A DNA stretch of 40,272 nucleotides from DASXRC01 sp036506495 (lineage in GTDB: Bacteria; Actinomycetota; Actinomycetes; Mycobacteriales; Micromonosporaceae): positions 1 to 40,272 of the forward strand of contig DASXRQ010000174.1 in NCBI GenBank assembly GCA_036506495.1. The letters run 5' to 3'. The translations under genes and the position numbers were made by a program. Positions 8,132 through 16,768 of the stretch are shown in pieces (the stretch's first letter is position 1; every line of letters starts with the position of its first letter). The notes beneath the pieces were generated by a model. That model worked only from the letters and a program-made list of their open reading frames with translations. It ran no database searches and was not told the DNA's origin.

Positions 8132-8806
8132 TCAGGTGCCGTCCGGGTGCGGGAACAGGGGCCGGTGCGACGCCCAGAGCCGCGTCACGTACCGCCGCGC
8201 GTACCACATGAACCCGCCGAAGAGGAGCGCGAACGCCGCCAACCCGGCGGCGATCGTGAACCCGACCCCGAGACCCGCCTCGTGGCCGAGCAGCGCGCCG
8301 ATCACCCCCGCGACGACCGAGTCGAGAACGGCCACGACCGACGGCGTCGCGGAGACCAGTCGCACCGCCATGCTGCGACCGGGTTCCACACCCATCGTCA
8401 CGCCGACGCCCCGCAGGTCGTCGTATGGGCTCATCACGAAGTACCGGCGGAGCTCCGGCGCCAGCTCCAGGTAGGCGGCCCGGATGCGGTTCATGCCGAT
8501 GACGCACTGGGCGTCGTGGTAGTTCGACACGGCGAGGCGAACGAACGTCGCGATGCCCACGTACAGGACCACCGGGAGGATGGCCAGCGCGAACCACACG
8601 AAGGTCGGCCCGAAACGCGACGCCTGGGCGACGAGGGCGAGCGCGACCGTGGCGCCGGAGAGCGTGGACAGGAACATGCCCGCACGGCTGAACGACTCGT
8701 TCCAGGCCAGTGCCCGGGACGCCAGCAGGCTCCAGTGCTCGGTGGACAGGATCTGCAGACGCATGGCGTCGGGCGCACCGCCCGAACCTCCGGTATCCGA
8801 TGACAT
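8132..8806 (-). CDS. Membrane protein of unknown function
   Basis: A 224-residue protein not recognised as a named family. After a Gly/Ser-rich N-terminus comes an amphipathic helix, two adjacent transmembrane segments (about 42-62 and 68-90), a soluble middle domain of about 80 residues containing NYHDAQCVIGMNRIRAAYLE, and two C-terminal segments (about 160-205). The conserved-looking central helix and paired helices suggest a small structural or regulatory membrane protein. The ATG at 8806 is taken because GAGGCGG precedes it. It sits between the MMPL gene (109 bp downstream) and the MFS gene (82 bp upstream) on the same strand, so it may share their transcript. Confidence 0.7.
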   Translation of the reverse strand: MSSDTGGSGGAPDAMRLQILSTEHWSLLASRALAWNESFSRAGMFLSTLSGATVALALVAQASRFGPTFVWFALAILPVVLYVGIATFVRLAVSNYHDAQCVIGMNRIRAAYLELAPELRRYFVMSPYDDLRGVGVTMGVEPGRSMAVRLVSATPSVVAVLDSVVAGVIGALLGHEAGLGVGFTIAAGLAAFALLFGGFMWYARRYVTRLWASHRPLFPHPDGT

Positions 8807-8888
8807 CGCCGCCTCGCCCTGTCGTCGCCGGCCCCAACTGCCAGACTCTATGCGCCGCGGCCGCGTCGACCTGTCGAAACGCCGACCG

Positions 8889-10133
8889 TCATGCGACGGC
8901 AGCATCGGCCGCCGAACCGCTGGGCACCGCCGCGCCGTTACGTGGCGTGCGCTGGACCCACGCCACCACGGGCTGCGTCGCCACCACGCACGCGACGAAG
9001 AGCACGGCGATCACCCACCAGCCCCAACCACCAGTCTGGATAGCGAGGAAGGTCAGCGCCGCCGGGCCGACCATCCGGCTGACGCCCATCACCGACCGGT
9101 TCGCGCCGAGGTACGCGCCGCGTTGGTCGGCGGGTGGCAGCTCGGTCTGGAAATACCACTGGGCGGCCGAGCTCCACAGCTCGGTCGCGGTCGTCAGCAC
9201 CACCGACAGCGCGAGCACGCCCACGGTCACCCAGCCACGCGTCGCACCGCTCAGCGCGATCACCGGGCACGCGACCGCGCTCGCGACGCCGGCCCGGCGC
9301 ATCAGGCGTACCGATCCGGCGGCGGTGTCGGCCCCCCGCGTGGCTGGCACCTGCAGCAGAACGGCCATCACGGTGTTGAGGCCGAACAGCGCACCCAGCA
9401 TGCCGTGCAGCCAGACGACCGCGAAGACGGTCGCCAGGGCCGTGTACGGATGATCGCGCAGCACGCCCCACGGACTCACCCGGCCCTGGGTGACCCGCTC
9501 GGCGGTCACGGCCGGCATCCGCGACACGACCGCCGCGTTGACGGCCAGGCCGGCCGCGTTGAGTAGAGCCATCGCGATGAGGCCGCCGTCGGACCGCAGG
9601 GCGAGCGCCGCCGCGCCCAGGCCCGCGCCAACGGTGAAACCCACATTGAGGTACGCCCGCATGAAGGCCATCGCGCGTACCCGAATCTGGACGGGCAGCG
9701 CCGCCGCTATGTACACGGTGCGCCCACCGCTGGCCACGACGTCACCGATCGAGCCGGCGACGATCACGAACACGAACGACCAGAACCCGTGCGCGAACGG
9801 GTAGCCAACGAACGCCGCGGCCTCCAGCAGCGCACCCGCGACCCACGCCCGCTGGCCGCCGATGCGGTCGGCGAGATGGCCCAGTGGGAGCGATCCGAAG
9901 AGCCCGACCATCCCCACGAGCGAGAAGCCGATGCCGATCTGCACCGGGGTGAGCCCGACGACCTGCGTGAAGAAGACGACGCTGCCGGTCAGGAATGTGC
10001 CGCTGCCCACCGCGAGGACGGCCGACTGGACGGCGAGGCGCCTCGGCAGACCGGCTGGTGGAAGGATCCTGGCAGCCAGACCCGCGCGCTCCCCATGTAC
10101 GGCATCCCAGCAGCGATCGGTGACCGCCGGCAA
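8889..10133 (-). CDS. Major facilitator superfamily transporter
   Basis: A 414-residue protein with 12 predicted helices. The first loop has GHLADRIGGQRAW, the MFS motif between helices 2 and 3. The N-terminal LPRRLAVQSAVLAVGSGTF and the later ALFGLNTVMAVLLQV are typical of actinobacterial drug-efflux-like MFS proteins. It is probably a proton-coupled exporter with unknown substrate. The start is uncertain: the frame has no early ATG or GTG, so TTG at 10133 is used, with only a weak GGGAT upstream. It follows the PPK2 gene by 31 bp on the same strand. Confidence 0.87.
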   Translation of the reverse strand: MPAVTDRCWDAVHGERAGLAARILPPAGLPRRLAVQSAVLAVGSGTFLTGSVVFFTQVVGLTPVQIGIGFSLVGMVGLFGSLPLGHLADRIGGQRAWVAGALLEAAAFVGYPFAHGFWSFVFVIVAGSIGDVVASGGRTVYIAAALPVQIRVRAMAFMRAYLNVGFTVGAGLGAAALALRSDGGLIAMALLNAAGLAVNAAVVSRMPAVTAERVTQGRVSPWGVLRDHPYTALATVFAVVWLHGMLGALFGLNTVMAVLLQVPATRGADTAAGSVRLMRRAGVASAVACPVIALSGATRGWVTVGVLALSVVLTTATELWSSAAQWYFQTELPPADQRGAYLGANRSVMGVSRMVGPAALTFLAIQTGGWGWWVIAVLFVACVVATQPVVAWVQRTPRNGAAVPSGSAADAAVA

Positions 10134-10164
10134 CCGGGTATCCCGGCACCGACCACATGGTCGG

Positions 10165-10923
10165 CTATGTCGTGCCGATGCCCTCGTAGCCGCGCGCCGC
10201 CAGCTCGGCCTCGACGGCGGCGCACACCGTCTCCACGACGGTTACCCGGGCGAACCGCTTGTCGTCGGCCGCGATGACGTGCCACGGCGCCTTCGAATGG
10301 TCGGTCCGCTCCAGCATGTCTTCCAGGGCGGCCTCGTAGAGCGGTCGCTTCTCGCGGTTGCGCCAGTCCTCGTCGGTGAGCTTCCAGGCTCGCACGGGGT
10401 CTTTTGCCCGGCTCTGGAAGCGCCTGAGCTGCTCCTCCTCGGATATGTGCATCCAGAACTTGACCAGGATCATGCCCTCCGCGATCAGGGTCCGCTCAAA
10501 CTCAACGATTTCGTCAAACGCCCGGGACCATTGCTCCTCGGTCGCGAACCCCTCGACCCGCTCGACCAGCACCCGCCCGTACCACGAGCGGTCGAGGACG
10601 GCCATGCCGCCCCAGCCCGGCAGCACCGGCCAGAACCGCCACAGGAAGTGGTGTCGCTTCTCGTCGTACGTTGGGGCCGCGAACTGGGCGACTCGCACGT
10701 GCCGGGGGTCGAGCGGACCGACCAGGCGCTTGATAGCGCCGCCCTTGCCGGACGCGTCCCATCCCTCGAACACCACGCACAGGGGCGGACCGATGCGGTG
10801 GTCCTTCAACTGTCCGCCGAGCATGAGACGAAGCCGCAGCAGCCGAAGCTGCGCCGCCTCCAGGCGGTCGACGGCCTCCTTCTTAGACAGCTTCACGGAC
10901 GTGTCGACTCGCAACCGGCTCAT
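10165..10923 (-). CDS. ppk2: Polyphosphate kinase 2 family protein
   Basis: A 252-residue single-domain PPK2 enzyme, which transfers phosphate between polyphosphate and nucleotides in the cytoplasm. Landmarks are Walker A GWDASGKGG (54-62), Walker B AVLDRSWYGR with Asp111, and the lid region with REKRPLYE near residue 190. Length and motifs fit an intact one-domain PPK2; whether it prefers NDP or NMP substrates cannot be told by eye. The ATG at 10923 overlaps the stop of the upstream hydrolase pseudogene as ATGA, so it was once translationally coupled to it. With that gene broken, translation of PPK2 may rely on reinitiation within the pseudogene transcript. Confidence 0.93.
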   Translation of the reverse strand: MSRLRVDTSVKLSKKEAVDRLEAAQLRLLRLRLMLGGQLKDHRIGPPLCVVFEGWDASGKGGAIKRLVGPLDPRHVRVAQFAAPTYDEKRHHFLWRFWPVLPGWGGMAVLDRSWYGRVLVERVEGFATEEQWSRAFDEIVEFERTLIAEGMILVKFWMHISEEEQLRRFQSRAKDPVRAWKLTDEDWRNREKRPLYEAALEDMLERTDHSKAPWHVIAADDKRFARVTVVETVCAAVEAELAARGYEGIGTT

Positions 10924-11409
10924 CCCATCAGCTTCGCACCGAAGAAACGGTCAAGCACTGGTGCGACCGCGGTCGGGTCGGCCACGCGTGACTGGCCGGC
11001 ACGGGTCATGCGCTCCGCCCGGGGGATGCTCGGCACGATCGCGGTCCGCCACCTGCTCGGAGGCGGGCGTGGGTGGCCGGTAGTCTCCCTGCAAGCCGCG
11101 TCGTACGCGAGCGTGTGCTCGATGGCCTCGAGGTCGGGCCACATGGTTAGCTCCTCGCCCCCCATGTCCTCATCGGACGATCCCGCGAACCGCATGAAGA
11201 CTTCGAGCCCGTCACCGCGACGACCGTGGGGGTGTGTCGGCCCGAGCAGCTCGACGAACTCGCGGGCGCACGGTGAACTGCAGCGCCAGCTCCAGAACGA
11301 GCCGCCCGTTCTCCGAGCCGTCGTCGAGACCTCCGCCCACCAGGATGACGGCCGGTCCGCGGTCATACGCGATCGACATTCCATCCCCGACGTCACGCGG
11401 TTCATGCAT
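10920..11409 (-). pseudogene. Alpha/beta-fold hydrolase pseudogene (internal deletions, frameshift)
   Basis: Pieces of one alpha/beta hydrolase lie in two frames. The N-terminal part (ATG 11409, or 11379) reads SIAYDRGPAVILVGGGLDDG and continues to LALQFTV. The expected nucleophile-elbow region is then absent, and at about 11272 the match jumps to another frame with REFVELLG, MWPDLEAIEHTLAYDA and finally VAPVLDRFFGA before the TGA at 10920. A second, in-frame gap removes the strand and helix normally between VP(T/S)L and the catalytic-His region. About 155 residues' worth of coding remains of a family usually near 260-280 residues; the catalytic Ser motif G-x-S-x-G is gone. The family and the deleted segments are identified from memory of relatives. 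The stop overlaps the PPK2 start as ATGA. Confidence 0.7.
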
Positions 11410-11546
11410 CCCATGATCGACTCTGCTACGATTGTCGCAGGTCCGACACATGAGGTTGCCGATCACGACATTGTCCGCGCCGCTTTCCAGTAGCTTGATC
11501 CCCACGCGGATCGACCGCGCGCTTAATCTGGGAGGGGGACCAGAGA

Positions 11547-11921
11547 TTGTTTCTCAGACGAATCGGGACCGTAGTTGCGGGCGCGGCGGCGGCCGTCTTC
11601 ATGTTCGGTAGTGCCGCCTGGGCACACGAGTGCTACATCGCGAACCGCTCCGACACGGGCAACACCGCGGCCATGCATTCTTCTCGATGGACGGTCCTGA
11701 CCGTCGCGGACATCGCCACGTTCACGCCTCCGGGCACCGACCAGGCCTGCTTCGTCGCGTACTGGACCTCCCACGGTGGCCCGGCGTCATTCACGGTTCG
11801 CTCGGACAAGACCATCGGCGAGGGCAGCGCCAATCCGAACCTGGCCAACGGCAAGGGCCTGGAGCATGCCGAAGACGTTTTCGGTGGGTTGTTCGGCGCG
11901 GCGGTGGCCGCCTGCAGCTAG
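11547..11921 (+). CDS. Small secreted protein of unknown function
   Basis: A 124-residue protein with a clear Sec signal peptide (RRIGTVVAGAAAAVFMFGS, cleavage probably after AWA). The mature protein of about 98 residues has three cysteines and is rich in Thr/Ala/Gly, with a glycine-rich helix GGLFGAAVAA at the end. I recognise no family. The start is TTG at 11547; it is chosen because a strong GGGAGGGGG ribosome site ends 8-9 nt before it and the signal peptide begins right after. A strong hairpin at 11940-11975 closes the transcript, making this a monocistronic unit. Confidence 0.75.
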   Translation: MFLRRIGTVVAGAAAAVFMFGSAAWAHECYIANRSDTGNTAAMHSSRWTVLTVADIATFTPPGTDQACFVAYWTSHGGPASFTVRSDKTIGEGSANPNLANGKGLEHAEDVFGGLFGAAVAACS

Positions 11922-11939
11922 GTAGAACCTGTCTGCACA

Positions 11940-11975
11940 CGACAGCCTCGGACCATCCCTGGTCTGAGGCTGTCG
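11940..11975 (+). terminator. Strong terminator hairpin after the small secreted protein
   Basis: A 16-bp stem pairs 11940-11955 with 11960-11975 (one G-T wobble) around the tetraloop TCCC, starting 19 nt after the stop. There is no U-run, as often in high-GC actinomycetes. It also insulates the next gene at 12034. Confidence 0.8.
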
Positions 11976-12033
11976 GCGCGTCCAGGAGGTACCTGGGCTA
12001 GCGTCCACGTCATACGCAGGCGAGGAGGGAAGG

Positions 12034-13011
12034 ATGCGCGCCGCCGTCTACCGCCGGCACGGACCGGCGGCCGAGGTGCTCGGGATCGAGGAGCTCGATA
12101 CGCCGCAGCCGGGACCGGGCGAGGTGCGGGTCCGGGTGGTGGTCTCGGGCGTGAACCCGACGGACTGGAAATCCCGCCGGGGAACGGGAACACGGCCCGT
12201 GGCGGGCGGGTTCCAGGTGCCCAACCAGGATGGCGCCGGCGAGATCGACGCGGTCGGACCGGGCGTCGACCCCGCACGTGTCGGCGAATGGGTCTGGGTC
12301 TACTTCGCCGCCCGCCGCCGGCAGTACGGCACGGCGGCGGAGTACACGGTCGTGCCCGACCATCGGGCGGTCCGGCTTCCGGAACGCGCGGACGTGGACC
12401 TCGGCGCGAGCCTCGGCATCCCGGCGATGACGGCCCACCGGTGCGTGTTCGTCGACGGGCCGGTCGACGGGCGTACCGTCCTCGTCGCCGGCGGTGCGGG
12501 CGCGGTCGGGCACTTCGCGATCGAGCTGGCCCGCGCGGCCGGGGCCACGGTGATCGCGACGGTGAGCTCGGACGAGAAGGCGACGCTCGCCGGGGCGGCC
12601 GGCGCCCACCACGTCGTCAACTACCGCGACGGCAACGCCGACGCGCAGATCCGGCACGCGGCGCCCGGCGGTGTCGACCGGGTCGTCGAGGTCGCCCTCG
12701 CCACTAACCTCGCCCTCGACCTGGCGGTCGTCGCGCCGGACGCCAGCATCGTGACGTACGTCGAAGAACCGCGCCAACCGTCGCTGCCCGTCCGCGAACT
12801 GATAACCCGCAACCTCACGCTGCGGTTCGTGCTCATCTACACCGTGCCGGATCCCGATCTGCGGCGGGCCGCGGACGACATCACCCGCGCGCTAGAGGCG
12901 GACGCCCTCACGGAACTACCGATCCACCGGTACCCGCTCGAGAACATCGCGGCCGCCCACGACGCCGTCGAGGCCGGCATGACCGGCAAGGTCGTCGTGG
13001 ACATCGAATGA
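12034..13011 (+). CDS. Zinc-independent NADPH:quinone reductase-like oxidoreductase
   Basis: A 325-residue medium-chain dehydrogenase/reductase of the quinone oxidoreductase branch. The GroES-like N-terminal domain has GVNPTDWKSRRG, with no zinc-binding Cys/His set, and the Rossmann domain has AGGAGAVGHFAIELARAAGA (about 151-170) for NADPH. A C-terminal strand LENIAAAHDAVEAGMTGKVV is typical. Such enzymes reduce quinones or enones in the cytoplasm; the substrate is not known. A strong GAGGAGGGAAGG precedes the ATG. The gene is preceded by a terminator and converges with the dehydrogenase at 13059, so it is probably monocistronic. Confidence 0.92.
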   Translation: MRAAVYRRHGPAAEVLGIEELDTPQPGPGEVRVRVVVSGVNPTDWKSRRGTGTRPVAGGFQVPNQDGAGEIDAVGPGVDPARVGEWVWVYFAARRRQYGTAAEYTVVPDHRAVRLPERADVDLGASLGIPAMTAHRCVFVDGPVDGRTVLVAGGAGAVGHFAIELARAAGATVIATVSSDEKATLAGAAGAHHVVNYRDGNADAQIRHAAPGGVDRVVEVALATNLALDLAVVAPDASIVTYVEEPRQPSLPVRELITRNLTLRFVLIYTVPDPDLRRAADDITRALEADALTELPIHRYPLENIAAAHDAVEAGMTGKVVVDIE

Positions 13012-13058
13012 CGCGGCGCCGCCGCGGCACCGGCGCGGTCGTTCGCGACGTCGCCGGT

Positions 13059-15290
13059 CTACGCCCTCGATCCCGTGTAGCTTGCGGTGTAGGTGGCAGG
13101 GCCCGTGGGCGCGGTGATCACGTGGGTTTGCGCGCCGCCGTCCGACCAGCTGCCGAAGGTGTACAACCGCTTGTTCCTCGTCTGCGGGGTCGGCGCGCTC
13201 AGCGTAACGGTCGATCGTTGGATCACGGTGACGGTGAAGGTGGCGGTCTGGGCGACGCCGCCCGTGACCAGCTGCAGGCCGCCCGGCTTCGTGGCGAAAG
13301 TGAGGGTCACCGTCAACGGGTCGAGCCGACGCACGACGGTGTGCGACAGGCCGTCCTGGTCGGTCGCGACGAGCTGAAGCTCCAGATAGGACGGATACCC
13401 GTGGTCCGGCGCGACGAACGACCCGCTCGCCATGCCCATCCAGTTCTGCAAGACGTGGGTGTGGCAGGTGCCGTCGCAGTGCTGCAGGCGCAGCTGCCAC
13501 GACAGCGCGGAGGCCGGGAGCGTGCCCTGCTGTGGATCGGTGGCGTGGCCGGAGAAGGTGATCGTGTCACCCACCCGCCAGGTGGTGCCGGCGACCGGCG
13601 TGTCGATCGTCGCGGTCGGCGCCTGGTTGCCGGGTGTGATCGTGACGGTCGACGAGTTGGTCGCGCCGAGCGTGTCGGTGACCGTCAGCTTCGCGGTGAA
13701 GGTGCCGGCCGAGGTGTAGGTGAACGACGGCGCGGTAGCGGTCGAGTCGGTCGTCCCGTCGTTGGTGAAGTCCCAGGCGTAGGTCAGCTTGCCCTGGTCC
13801 GCCGGATCCGGGTCGGTGGACTGGGTGCCGTCGAAGGTGACCGTCAGCGGCACCGGGCCCTGCGTCGGGGTCGCGTTGATGACCGCGGTCGGCGGCTGGT
13901 TGCCGGGGAAGTAGCGGATCCGCCGGATCGTGCCGCCACCGTGGTCCACGTAGTACAGTTCGTTGCCAGGCCCGACCTCGAGGTCGACCGGGGTGGCCGC
14001 GTTCGACCCGAACGTGACCAGGTTGGCCGGGTTGGGGAGGCCACCGGGTGTGGAGGGCAGCGACGCCCAGATGCAGTTTCGTGAGTAGTCCGCGAAGAAC
14101 ACGGCGCCGTTGTACGCGGCCGGGTACGGGCCACCACTGGTCGGATAGAAGGCGATGCCCGTCGACGATGAGCTTCCGGTCGGGCAGGCCTCGCCCGCGA
14201 CGAGCTTGCTGGCGTGGTTCCAGGCGACGAACGGGTCGGTGACCGCGCCCGTCCCGGCCGCGTACAGGTTCTCGCACACCGGCAGGTTGGCGCTGTCGTA
14301 GCCCGGCTGCCGCGGCACGCCCTCGTAGCACGGCCAGCCGAAGTTGGTCACACTCGCGGTCGGGTCGATAACCCGGTTGACCTCCTCCCAGGTGGACCAT
14401 CCGGTCTCCGAGATCCACGCCTCATTCGTGCCCGGCCGCATGGTCAGCCGGAACGGGTTGCGCAGGCCGGTGGCGACGATCCGTCGGGTGTTGAGGTCCG
14501 GTGAGCTGATCATCGGGTTGCCGGGGGCGGCCGCGCCGGTGTTCGGGTCGAGCCGCAGCAGGGCGCCGTTCAGCGCGGTGGGGTCGGCGGTCGTGCGGAC
14601 GTCCTGAGACCGCAGCGCGCCGCCCTCGTTCGTGGGGTCGCTGCACGGGTTGGTGGGGTTGCCCGCGGGCAACTGGCCGTAGTCGACGACGTTGAAGCTG
14701 GCCCCGTCGCCGCCGGTCACGTACAGCATCCCGTCGGCGCCGAACTCGAGGTCGCCGATGGAGTGGCTCGGGTACTGCTGGCACCAGTCGTGGATGAGCA
14801 CCTGCTCGGTCCCGGTCATGACGTCGCCGCTGGCCTGGAGCTTCGACAGCCGGCCGGTCACCACACACGTGCCGTTGTTGGCGTCGGTGCAGAAGTCGTT
14901 CCACACCGGGGCGGTCTGCCCCGGCGGTGCGTCGTACGTGTACAACACGTATACCCACGGGTTCGTCGGGAAGTTGGGTGCCAGCGCCATGCCTAGCAGA
15001 CCCCGGTCCCACTGGTTGTGCACGTTCGTGGACAGGTCCGCGAAGAGCGTCGGGGTTGTGTCGGCCAGATCGTCGTAGACCTTGATGCGACCGCCCTTCT
15101 CGGCCACGAACACCCGGCCGTCCGGCGAGAACTCCAGCTCCGTCGGCTGGGTCAACCCGGAGAACACCACCTGTTCGGCAAACCCCGCCGGCAGCGTGAC
15201 TCCCGCCGCCGGCGCCGACAGCACCGGCGTCAGCGCCCCCGCTACCAACACCGACACCGCGATCAGCCGCACCACGCCTCGTCGCGACAT
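13059..15290 (-). CDS. Secreted PQQ-type glucose/sorbosone dehydrogenase with PKD domain
   Basis: A 743-residue secreted protein. A signal peptide (1-29) is followed by a six-bladed propeller of the glucose/sorbosone dehydrogenase family (about 34-462) with NQWDRGLLGMALAPNFP, SHSIGDLEFGADGMLYVTGG and GLRNPFRL. A PKD domain (about 465-552, with YAWDFTNDG) and a C-terminal Ig-like/bacterial repeat region (about 555-743) follow. Family members use PQQ and Ca2+ to oxidise sugars outside the cell; the PKD part probably binds polysaccharide or other surfaces. The ATG at 15290 is chosen for GGGGAGAG just upstream and the signal peptide directly after it. The frame stays open far upstream only as the shadow of the divergent GH3 gene. 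Acceptor and substrate are not deducible. Confidence 0.9.
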   Translation of the reverse strand: MSRRGVVRLIAVSVLVAGALTPVLSAPAAGVTLPAGFAEQVVFSGLTQPTELEFSPDGRVFVAEKGGRIKVYDDLADTTPTLFADLSTNVHNQWDRGLLGMALAPNFPTNPWVYVLYTYDAPPGQTAPVWNDFCTDANNGTCVVTGRLSKLQASGDVMTGTEQVLIHDWCQQYPSHSIGDLEFGADGMLYVTGGDGASFNVVDYGQLPAGNPTNPCSDPTNEGGALRSQDVRTTADPTALNGALLRLDPNTGAAAPGNPMISSPDLNTRRIVATGLRNPFRLTMRPGTNEAWISETGWSTWEEVNRVIDPTASVTNFGWPCYEGVPRQPGYDSANLPVCENLYAAGTGAVTDPFVAWNHASKLVAGEACPTGSSSSTGIAFYPTSGGPYPAAYNGAVFFADYSRNCIWASLPSTPGGLPNPANLVTFGSNAATPVDLEVGPGNELYYVDHGGGTIRRIRYFPGNQPPTAVINATPTQGPVPLTVTFDGTQSTDPDPADQGKLTYAWDFTNDGTTDSTATAPSFTYTSAGTFTAKLTVTDTLGATNSSTVTITPGNQAPTATIDTPVAGTTWRVGDTITFSGHATDPQQGTLPASALSWQLRLQHCDGTCHTHVLQNWMGMASGSFVAPDHGYPSYLELQLVATDQDGLSHTVVRRLDPLTVTLTFATKPGGLQLVTGGVAQTATFTVTVIQRSTVTLSAPTPQTRNKRLYTFGSWSDGGAQTHVITAPTGPATYTASYTGSRA

Positions 15291-15442
15291 GCGCTCTCCC
15301 CGGCAGGTTCCGATCCCCCTGGGAAGATCGTGCGTGCACCCGCCGGTCCGGCGCTGTCGGCTTGGCGACACACCCCTCGCTCGCGACCGCTCATGCCGCC
15401 AGAAGGGATAATTGGCGGCGGCTCGGCAGCCGGCGCGGTGCG

Positions 15443-15448
15443 TACCGT
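15443..15448 (+). promoter_or_regulatory. Candidate -10 box of a leaderless promoter (GH3 gene)
   Basis: TACCGT fits TANNNT and ends 7 nt before the ATG at 15456. No ribosome-binding site is present, suggesting leaderless translation. No good -35 is seen at normal spacing. Confidence 0.4.
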
Positions 15449-15455
15449 TGACCGG

Positions 15456-16673
15456 ATGGACGACGCGTGGCTGACCCGCCGGCGCCTGCTCGAGGGCGCC
15501 GGCGTGGCCGCGGTCACTGCCGGCCTGGCCGGTTGCCACTCCTCGCCGTCCGGGTCGCCGTCGCCCTCCCCCTCGCCGCCGACGCCGCCTGCCGCCGGCG
15601 CGCCACCGTCGTCTGCGCCCGCGGCGTCGTCGCCGACGCTCGACGAGGCCGTGCTCCGTCGCAAGATCGCCAGCATGCTCGTCGCCGGATTTCGCGGCCA
15701 GCGGGTCGACTCGGGGCATTGGATCATGCACGCGATCGCTGAGCGGGGGCTTGGCGGTGTCATCTTGTTCGACCGCGATCAGCTGACCGGCGCTCGACGC
15801 AACATCAGGTCCCCCAGCCAGGTCACCGCGCTCATCCGCACGCTGCGCGGGGCGTCGACGAGGCGACTCATCGTCTCCATCGACCAGGAGGGCGGTGCCG
15901 TCGCCCGGCTCAACCCGGACGACGGCTTCCCGGCGACGCGGTCGGAGGCCGAGATCGGCGCGGCCAACTCCCCCGCCGGCACCCGTGCCTGGGCGCGCGG
16001 CATGGCGCGCACGCTGGCCTCGATCGGAGTGGGACTCAACTTCGCGCCGGTCGTCGACCTGAACGTCAACCGCAGGAACCCGGCCATCGGCGCGCTGGGT
16101 CGGAGCTTCTCGGCCAACCCCGACATCGTCGTCACCAACGCGGCGGAGGAGGTCCGCGAGCACCGGGCGGCCGGCGTACGAACGGTGCTGAAGCACTTCC
16201 CGGGCTTCGGCAGCGCGACCGGCAACACCGACTTCGGCGTCGTCGATGTCAGCGCGACGTGGCGACCGACCGAGCTCGAGCCCTTCCGGAGGCTGATCGC
16301 CGGCGGTGTCACCGATGCGGTGATGGTGGCCCATCTCCTCAACCGCCAGCTCGATCCCGCGCGACCGGCGTCCCTCTCGCCCGCGGTCGTCCGCGATCTG
16401 CTCCGCGGTCGGCTCGGGTGGCAGGGCGCGGTCGTCAGCGACGACCTGCAGGCGGCCGCGATCACCAAGCGGTACGGGCACCGCGAGGCGGTCACGCTGG
16501 CGCTGCAGGCCGGCGTCGACATGCTGGTGTTCGCCAACCAACAGGTCTACGACGAGAACGTCGTGGACGACACCGTCGCCATCGTCGTCGACCTGGTCCG
16601 CATGGGGCGGATCAGCGCGGCGCAGATAGACAGGTCCGTCGCCCGGATCGACAGGCTGCGCCCGGGGAGCTAA
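15456..16673 (+). CDS. GH3-family lipoprotein, beta-N-acetylhexosaminidase-like
   Basis: A 405-residue exported protein. The N-terminus has a twin-arginine run TRRRLLEG and a lipobox LAGC with Cys27, so it is a probable Tat-exported lipoprotein. A Ser/Pro-rich linker (28-60) leads to a NagZ/LpqI-like GH3 barrel with SIDQEGG (141-147), KHFPGFG (246-252) and the nucleophile Asp329 in VVSDDL. The loop that in NagZ carries the Asp-His acid/base dyad (KHFPGHG...DSH) reads GNTDFG here, so the catalytic His is missing. Either another group supplies the proton or the enzyme acts differently; several actinobacterial relatives seem to share this loop. Role inferred: trimming of GlcNAc-containing wall or environmental sugars. 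Divergent from the sugar dehydrogenase. Confidence 0.88.
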   Translation: MDDAWLTRRRLLEGAGVAAVTAGLAGCHSSPSGSPSPSPSPPTPPAAGAPPSSAPAASSPTLDEAVLRRKIASMLVAGFRGQRVDSGHWIMHAIAERGLGGVILFDRDQLTGARRNIRSPSQVTALIRTLRGASTRRLIVSIDQEGGAVARLNPDDGFPATRSEAEIGAANSPAGTRAWARGMARTLASIGVGLNFAPVVDLNVNRRNPAIGALGRSFSANPDIVVTNAAEEVREHRAAGVRTVLKHFPGFGSATGNTDFGVVDVSATWRPTELEPFRRLIAGGVTDAVMVAHLLNRQLDPARPASLSPAVVRDLLRGRLGWQGAVVSDDLQAAAITKRYGHREAVTLALQAGVDMLVFANQQVYDENVVDDTVAIVVDLVRMGRISAAQIDRSVARIDRLRPGS

Positions 16674-16768
16674 CCGCGCCCGTACGGCCGCCGGCCGCGT
16701 GCGGCAGAGCAGGCCCGCGCGACCGAGCCGTCGTGACGCGATCCCGCTTCGGCTCGAAGCTACCCGAG

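Noticed and set aside
9330..9420. Suspected frameshift in the MFS gene around an unusual loop
   Set aside because: The segment from NTVMAVLLQV into the Arg-rich loop fits the normal helix 7-8 region of this MFS group, so the gene reads as intact.
13059..16541. A 1,160-residue reading frame on the minus strand
   Set aside because: Only the part after ATG 15290 is a gene; the rest is antisense to the GH3 gene and lacks a ribosome site and protein-like composition.
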